Below are positions 23,571-28,311 of a DNA stretch of 28,311 nucleotides, in pieces. A model generated the notes under the pieces. That model was not told the origin of the DNA and searched no databases. It saw only the letters and a list, made by a program, of their open reading frames with translations. Source of the DNA: CAZOHG01 sp964579725 (GTDB taxonomy: Bacteria > Zhuqueibacterota > JdFR-76 > BMS3Abin05); NCBI GenBank assembly GCA_964579725.1, contig CAZOHG010000047.1:1-28311 (forward strand), given 5' to 3'. The position numbers and the translations under genes are program-made. Within the stretch, counting starts at the first letter, position 1. Each line of letters starts with the position of its first letter.

Positions 23571-26072
23571 ATGACACCTCAAGCGCACATGACCACGCGT
23601 CGTAAATACGCCGTCTTCATTTTCGCCGTTCTTTCCCTTGCAATTGCCGCCCTCAGCATTGCGGACATGTTTTCCAAAAAGCCTTACGACGGCATTACAT
23701 CCCGCCCTCAGGGGAATCACCTTCTCATTTCCAACGTTGCCCCCAACAGTCCGGCCCAGCAGGCGGGTTTGCGGCCGGGTGACCTGATTTTGGGAATCGC
23801 TCACCAGATTGTCCAATACCCGGCGGACGCCGGAAACGTACTCATGCACCAAAAAATAGGTCGAACCATCCCGTATTTAATTAAACGGAACGAAAATATT
23901 TTCACCGTCTCTTTGACATTGGGCAAATACCGATTGGCCGGTGTGAGTTATTATTATTACGCCGCTATCGGGCTTATTTTCTTTTTGGTCGGCTTGCTGG
24001 TTTTTCTGTTTAAATCGGAAGATCCGTCGGCCATTTTGTTCTTTCTCATGAGCATCATGTTTTTCCTTTTTCTGGTGTGCAGCCTGCGCCCCCATTCCTA
24101 CTACTGGGTCGATTGGTTTGTCCACACGGCCGGAACCTTTTCACTCTTTCTCATGCCGGCTTTTTTCCTTCATTTCTTCCTCATTTTTCCGCAGCCTGTT
24201 TCCATTCTTTCCCGCAAACGGGTCCTGCTGTGGGCTCTTTACCTGCTGCCCGCTGTCTTTTTCCTCCCGAATTTTCTGTCTCTTTTTTTACACGGAATAC
24301 ACGCACTAAGCTCCGTGGGAAACTGGCCAAGCTGGGCGCTTTTGGCTCTCTATTTTCTGGCAGGCCTGTTCATTTTCGCCCGTTCATTTATTAAATCGGA
24401 CGATCCCCGGGGACGTCGCAAATTGCGGGTTATTTTGTGGGGGCTTTTTTTTGGGTTGGTGCCTTTCCTGATTTTCGGGGTCATTTTGGGCTCTTTTGTC
24501 GGCAACACCCGCTACCTTTTGGCGGGTGTGCTTCCCATGGTATTGGTTCCGATTTCCTTTGCCTACGCCATTATTCGATTCCAACTCATGGACATCGATA
24601 TTTGGCTCAACAAAGGCGTTGTGTACTCAATTACAACCTTCGTTATCTCGCTGTTTTACGTGGTGTTGATTGCTTCTCTGGACGCTTTCACGGCCTCCAC
24701 CAAATTGTCCCGTTCCCCTGTTCTGCCCTTTGTTTTAGCTTTGATTATTGTCTACCTGTTTAATCCCCTTCGCGACCGAATTCAGATTCTCGTCGATCGA
24801 ACCTTTTTTAAGGAACACTACGACTACCGTAAAACCATGGCCGAATTGTCCGACGCCATTATTTCAATCCTGCGCTTAGACGAGCTTTTGCCCTTTCTGA
24901 CCAAGCGCCTCCGGGACATTTTGGACGTTCCCCAGATTTCAATCGCTGTCAAAAAAGAGGGGAACAATCGTTTCCAAATTTTTCCCGAAACACATTTTAA
25001 CGGAGGGGCAAATTTGACGGACTTTTCTCTGCTCATTTCTCGCTTACAGGAAACCGGAAAACCCATTGTGAAATCCGCTTTGGGCACTTCTCCCATTGAA
25101 AAACGGCTGTCCGAATCCCTTCGCAGCCTGGGCACGGAATTGGTGATCCCGCTTCTCTACGAAGGACACCTCAAGGGTGTACTGAATATCGGCCCGCGGC
25201 GAACGGGGGAAACCTTCACCGGTGAGGACCTTCAACTCCTGAAAACGTTGGCTAACCAAACCGCCATTGCGATTGAAAATGCCACTCTGCACCAACGGCT
25301 CACCCACCAGGCCGAGTTGACGCGCGATTTGCAGATTGCCTCGGACATGCAAAATCATCTTCTGCCCAAAAAATACCCCTCCGTTACCGGACTGGAAATT
25401 TTGAGTTCAACGCTACCGGCTCAAGAAGTAGGGGGTGATTTTTACGATTTTATTCCTATTCCCGGCCAGACCCACCAAATAGCCGTTTCCATCGGAGATG
25501 TTTCGGCAAAAAGCATTAGCGGCGCCATTGCCATGGTGGCCGCTAAAGAAATTATTCATTCTGAAGCAAGAGACCACGTCAAACCGGCTGATGTACTCAA
25601 AGAAAGCAGCCTTCGCCTCTTCGGGCTTTTAGAAAAGAACTCGTTTGTCACGCTTTTCTACGCCCTTTTGGACACTCGAACCGGCACCCTTTCGTACGCC
25701 TGCGCAGGCCACCCGCTTCCTATTCTCATTCGGAAAAACGGAACGGTGCTGCCGTTGGAAAAAACCCGGGTACGTTTTCCCCTCGGGCCCATTGGGCCAC
25801 GCAGTTACGACGAAAAATCCGTCCGATTGGAACCGGGGGACGTTCTCTGTCTGTACACCGACGGTTTAATTGAATCCATGAACACGCGCAATCAGTGGTT
25901 TGGTGAGGAGGGGCTTCTCGAAACCCTTGCACAAGCACCGGCTGAAAATCTCGAAGAATTAAAAAGCTTCATTCTCAACCGGGTTTTTACTTTTCTCGGA
26001 AACGCTTCCCAAAACGATGACATTACTCTGGTTTTGATGAAAATGCGTGAACAAGAAGAGGGATTCAAGTGA
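23571..26072 (+). CDS. PDZ-membrane-GAF-PP2C (RsbU/SpoIIE-type) serine phosphatase
   Basis: Membrane-bound phosphatase of 833 residues. An N-terminal TM helix (about 12-32) precedes a PDZ domain (about 40-118, with SPAQQAGLRPGDLI). Next come several TM helices between about 128 and 400, then a GAF domain (about 425-572). A helical linker (about 572-600, ending DMQNHLLPKKYP) is typical of RsbU-like proteins. The PP2C/SpoIIE domain (about 605-825) has its metal-binding acids: D623 in GGDFYD, D643 in IGDVS, D764 in YTDG and D816-D817 in NDDITL. It should dephosphorylate a Ser/Thr-phosphorylated partner such as an anti-sigma-factor antagonist (inference). The ATG follows an in-frame stop directly and has no clear ribosome site; M7 is another possible start. 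Confidence 0.9.
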   Translation: MTPQAHMTTRRKYAVFIFAVLSLAIAALSIADMFSKKPYDGITSRPQGNHLLISNVAPNSPAQQAGLRPGDLILGIAHQIVQYPADAGNVLMHQKIGRTIPYLIKRNENIFTVSLTLGKYRLAGVSYYYYAAIGLIFFLVGLLVFLFKSEDPSAILFFLMSIMFFLFLVCSLRPHSYYWVDWFVHTAGTFSLFLMPAFFLHFFLIFPQPVSILSRKRVLLWALYLLPAVFFLPNFLSLFLHGIHALSSVGNWPSWALLALYFLAGLFIFARSFIKSDDPRGRRKLRVILWGLFFGLVPFLIFGVILGSFVGNTRYLLAGVLPMVLVPISFAYAIIRFQLMDIDIWLNKGVVYSITTFVISLFYVVLIASLDAFTASTKLSRSPVLPFVLALIIVYLFNPLRDRIQILVDRTFFKEHYDYRKTMAELSDAIISILRLDELLPFLTKRLRDILDVPQISIAVKKEGNNRFQIFPETHFNGGANLTDFSLLISRLQETGKPIVKSALGTSPIEKRLSESLRSLGTELVIPLLYEGHLKGVLNIGPRRTGETFTGEDLQLLKTLANQTAIAIENATLHQRLTHQAELTRDLQIASDMQNHLLPKKYPSVTGLEILSSTLPAQEVGGDFYDFIPIPGQTHQIAVSIGDVSAKSISGAIAMVAAKEIIHSEARDHVKPADVLKESSLRLFGLLEKNSFVTLFYALLDTRTGTLSYACAGHPLPILIRKNGTVLPLEKTRVRFPLGPIGPRSYDEKSVRLEPGDVLCLYTDGLIESMNTRNQWFGEEGLLETLAQAPAENLEELKSFILNRVFTFLGNASQNDDITLVLMKMREQEEGFK

Positions 26073-26188
26073 AACACCAGGTGACTTTTCCTCGTAAATT
26101 GAGCAGAATTTGCGGAAAAAAGGGAAAAGATTTTTGAGTGAGAATTGTCTTTCATGTTTGAGTATTTCGGAAGGAAAATAAGAAGAAC

Positions 26189-27655
26189 GTGAAAAAGATT
26201 CGTTACGGCCTTCTCGGCGCGATTTTTCTGACCGGGCTCTATTTCGCTTTTTTTCACCATCCCCGAACGGTGACCACCAGTTCCCGTCAGGCCTACGAAG
26301 AATTTCTGTTGGGTCGCCAGGCCGGAAACAAATTTTACAACACCGAAGCCATTCAGCATTTTGAAAAAGCCGTGGCGCTGGATTCAAATTTTGCCATGGC
26401 TTACCTGTATTTGGGGCGACTTTATCTGTTGCAGCCCAAAATGCAACAAAAGGGAGAAGCTTGTTTGAAACGTGCCCTGAGGTTGGCTCCCAAGGTTTCG
26501 GAGCGTGAGCGCTGGATCATTCACATGAGTTTGACACACTCACCGGAAAAACGACAGGCCTATTTGGACAGTCTGCTCCAAAAATACAACAAGACGTTGG
26601 AGCCCCATTTACTCAAAGCCCAATTAGCCATGGCCAAACGGGATTTCAAAACGGCCGAGCTGGAATATTTGCACATCTTGAGGATTGACCCCAATTACGC
26701 CATGGCGTACAATATGTTGGGTTACATTACGGCGCAGGAGGGACGCCGGGACGAAGCCATTGAATATTTTAAAAAGTACATTTTTATTGCCCCAAATGAA
26801 CCTAATCCTCACGACAGTTTGGGGGAATTATTCCTTCTAATGGGACGTTACGACGAAGCCGTTCGGGAATTTCAAAAAGCTCTGGCCGTTCGCCCCGAAC
26901 TTTTAACCAAGCCCTCGCTTTTGTCGGAAGCCATTCATTACCATCTGGCCAAGGCCTATTTTTACAAGGGACAATTTTCCAAGGCTCTCCAAAATGCCCG
27001 GTTTACCCAAAAATTCCACCAGACGGGCATTTTTTCTCAGGACATTGCTCTGCTGAAGGGGCTCATTTTCTACCAAAAGGGTGAGTACAACAGATCGTTG
27101 ACTTTTGCCGATTCTCTGAAATCAAACAATCCAAATGCCTGGCTGATTCGAGCCCTCAATGCCGTACAACTGAATCGCCCCGATTTGTTGGATGCCTGCA
27201 TTGAAAAGGCCAGAGCAGGTGCCCAAAAATTCTCCCATCGGCAACCTGAGTGGAAATTGATCCTCCATTTTTTTCTCGGACTAAAAGCCTTTCACCAAAA
27301 AGATTACTCCGCCGCCATTGTTCATCTCAAAAAAGTGGTGGATTCGACAAGCGACTCGCAATTCGCCGTGCGGGATCTGGCCTGGGCGTATTACCAAACC
27401 GGTCAATTGGATTCGGCGCGGGCTGTCATTAGGCGTACTTTGACCATGAATCCGCAAGCCTGGGGAGGATTGTTTGCGCAGGCTCAAATCGCTTTAGCCA
27501 CTGGGGACACAGCTACGGCTCGCACCGCAATGGAACGCTACTTGCACCTCTACAAGGATCGCGACACGGACACGCCCGACATCCGATTGATCCAAAAAGA
27601 GCTTCAAAAAATAGCCGCCAGGCCTGCTGAGGAAAAACACAGAGTAAAATTTTAG
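26189..27655 (+). CDS. Membrane-anchored TPR-repeat protein
   Basis: Protein of 488 residues starting at a GTG, with a purine-rich AAGGA stretch about 15 nt upstream. One hydrophobic segment (about 6-23) probably anchors it in the membrane with the rest facing the periplasm. Tetratricopeptide repeats fill the remainder, for example 45-78, 150-182, 184-216, 218-248, 258-290 and 352-440, with the usual A/G/Y pattern (AMAYLYLGRLY, AMAYNMLGYI). The repeat block resembles that attached to some FCB-group Ser/Thr kinases and CadC-like regulators, but no catalytic or DNA-binding part is present here. It follows the phosphatase gene by 116 bp in the same direction and may be its partner (inference). 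TPRs bind proteins; the target is unknown. Confidence 0.8.
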   Translation: MKKIRYGLLGAIFLTGLYFAFFHHPRTVTTSSRQAYEEFLLGRQAGNKFYNTEAIQHFEKAVALDSNFAMAYLYLGRLYLLQPKMQQKGEACLKRALRLAPKVSERERWIIHMSLTHSPEKRQAYLDSLLQKYNKTLEPHLLKAQLAMAKRDFKTAELEYLHILRIDPNYAMAYNMLGYITAQEGRRDEAIEYFKKYIFIAPNEPNPHDSLGELFLLMGRYDEAVREFQKALAVRPELLTKPSLLSEAIHYHLAKAYFYKGQFSKALQNARFTQKFHQTGIFSQDIALLKGLIFYQKGEYNRSLTFADSLKSNNPNAWLIRALNAVQLNRPDLLDACIEKARAGAQKFSHRQPEWKLILHFFLGLKAFHQKDYSAAIVHLKKVVDSTSDSQFAVRDLAWAYYQTGQLDSARAVIRRTLTMNPQAWGGLFAQAQIALATGDTATARTAMERYLHLYKDRDTDTPDIRLIQKELQKIAARPAEEKHRVKF

Positions 27656-27856
27656 GGAAAACGAATCCTGAACTGAACTCGAAATTTCCTCTCTCTGAAA
27701 TTCCCTCACTTGCTTGTCTTTTTTGATTCTGTCTCGGTAAATTCTGTTCTGAAGAGAATGTCGAGGCCAACTTGGGGGTTCAAAAATCTAGCCACGCTTT
27801 TCTTAATCGTGTAAACGCAAACGGTTTGAAGAGGAAAAGGTGCTGGGGGGAATTTT

Positions 27857-28311
27857 TCAAAAATTCGGAGGCTGTTCGTTCCCCGACATCTGCGGCGTGG
27901 TTTTCGCCAAAATTTTCAGATTTTCTACCTCCAGTCTCCGAAGTTCCTTCGATTTCTTTTTCAATCGTTTCGCGTAGGCAGGCGGATTTTTCAGGGAAAA
28001 AAATGTACGGCAAAATTTCAGAGACCGGGCGTAGTTGTGACTAAAATAGGCGCTCTTTGCTACCTTGAATGCGCAAATCGCTGCATTGTAGTGATTGGAC
28101 AGATTTTCCTTGAGGTACTGTTTCATGAGATTGGAAAAAACCCGATCCGCCGCTTGAAAGCGCCCCGCTTTAAAATAGGCTTCTCCTAATGGCCAGAGGA
28201 AAAAGCGACTCTCAGGGTATTCCCGCAGCCCTTGCCTTGCGTACGCAATGGCTTTCGCCCAATTCCGCCGATCCATTTCCACCCAAATAAGCTCATTCAG
28301 AGCCGCTGCGC
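27857..28311 (-). CDS. TPR-like repeat protein, C-terminal part (runs off window)
   Basis: An open minus-strand frame that continues past the right edge: from base 28311 it reads AALNELIWVEMDRRN without a stop, so the start lies outside. The visible ~150 residues show helical repeat character (WAKAIAYARQGLREYPES, then PLGEAYFKAGRFQAADRVF), consistent with one or two TPR units. They are followed by a basic coiled C-terminus (KRLKKKSKELRRLEVENLK). The GTG/ATG near 28274-28282 should not be taken as the start. It converges with the TPR protein on the plus strand, with 201 bp between them and no clear terminator. No specific function can be named. Confidence 0.6.
   Translation of the reverse strand, partial: AAALNELIWVEMDRRNWAKAIAYARQGLREYPESRFFLWPLGEAYFKAGRFQAADRVFSNLMKQYLKENLSNHYNAAICAFKVAKSAYFSHNYARSLKFCRTFFSLKNPPAYAKRLKKKSKELRRLEVENLKILAKTTPQMSGNEQPPNF

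Overview
The window is gene-dense bacterial chromosome with no tRNA, rRNA, transposase, integrase or CRISPR array that I can see. It looks like an anaerobic member of the FCB superphylum, most likely a Calditrichota/KSB1-type lineage (inference). The pointers are a secreted 5'-nucleotidase ending in a FlgD-like/type-A (T9SS-style) C-terminal sorting domain, M14 peptidases carrying Asp-rich calcium-type inserts, and an oxygen-sensitive 2-oxoacid:ferredoxin oxidoreductase operon. Most genes have clear Shine-Dalgarno sequences (AGGAG types), and promoters resemble the general sigma-70 form (TTGACT-17-TAATAT, TTGCAA-17-TATACT). Both features argue against typical Bacteroidota.

Layout, left to right. 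(1) 66-1748, minus strand: an MBL-fold hydrolase followed by a PF11449-type heavy-metal permease. (2) 2263-5851, minus: two tandem secreted M14 zinc-carboxypeptidase paralogues. The downstream copy has an intact active site. The upstream copy has its zinc motif residues swapped and the catalytic Glu and Arg replaced. (3) 6068-7492, minus: an aldehyde dehydrogenase, divergent from (4) 7938-9875, plus: a secreted 5'-nucleotidase. The 445-bp region between them has a good promoter and two perfect palindromes. (5) 10088-14662, minus: a four-gene operon (gamma; GltD-like flavoprotein fused to ferredoxin; alpha; beta) for a 2-oxoacid:ferredoxin oxidoreductase apparently wired to NAD(P)H. It has a recognisable promoter and a strong intrinsic terminator. 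(6) 14878-22924, minus: a surface-polysaccharide operon (flippase, GT4 glycosyltransferase, large secreted GH31 hydrolase, WecA-like sugar-phosphate transferase, nucleotide-sugar epimerase/dehydratase) ending in a terminator. (7) 23120-27655, plus: a signalling group of a PilZ protein, a PDZ-membrane-GAF-PP2C (RsbU/SpoIIE-type) phosphatase and a membrane-anchored TPR protein. (8) 27857-28311, minus: the C-terminal part of another repeat-type protein that runs off the window edge.

Themes: envelope and surface functions (secreted peptidases, nucleotidase, polysaccharide export) sit next to anaerobic central metabolism and a c-di-GMP/phosphatase signalling cluster. The observations I consider most worth checking are the active/pseudo-enzyme M14 pair with the inverted HxxE to ExxH motif, the secreted GH31 with a long uncharacterised C-terminal half inside a polysaccharide synthesis operon, and the flavoprotein-ferredoxin fusion in the oxidoreductase operon. 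I did not find a clearly novel defence or mobile system here.
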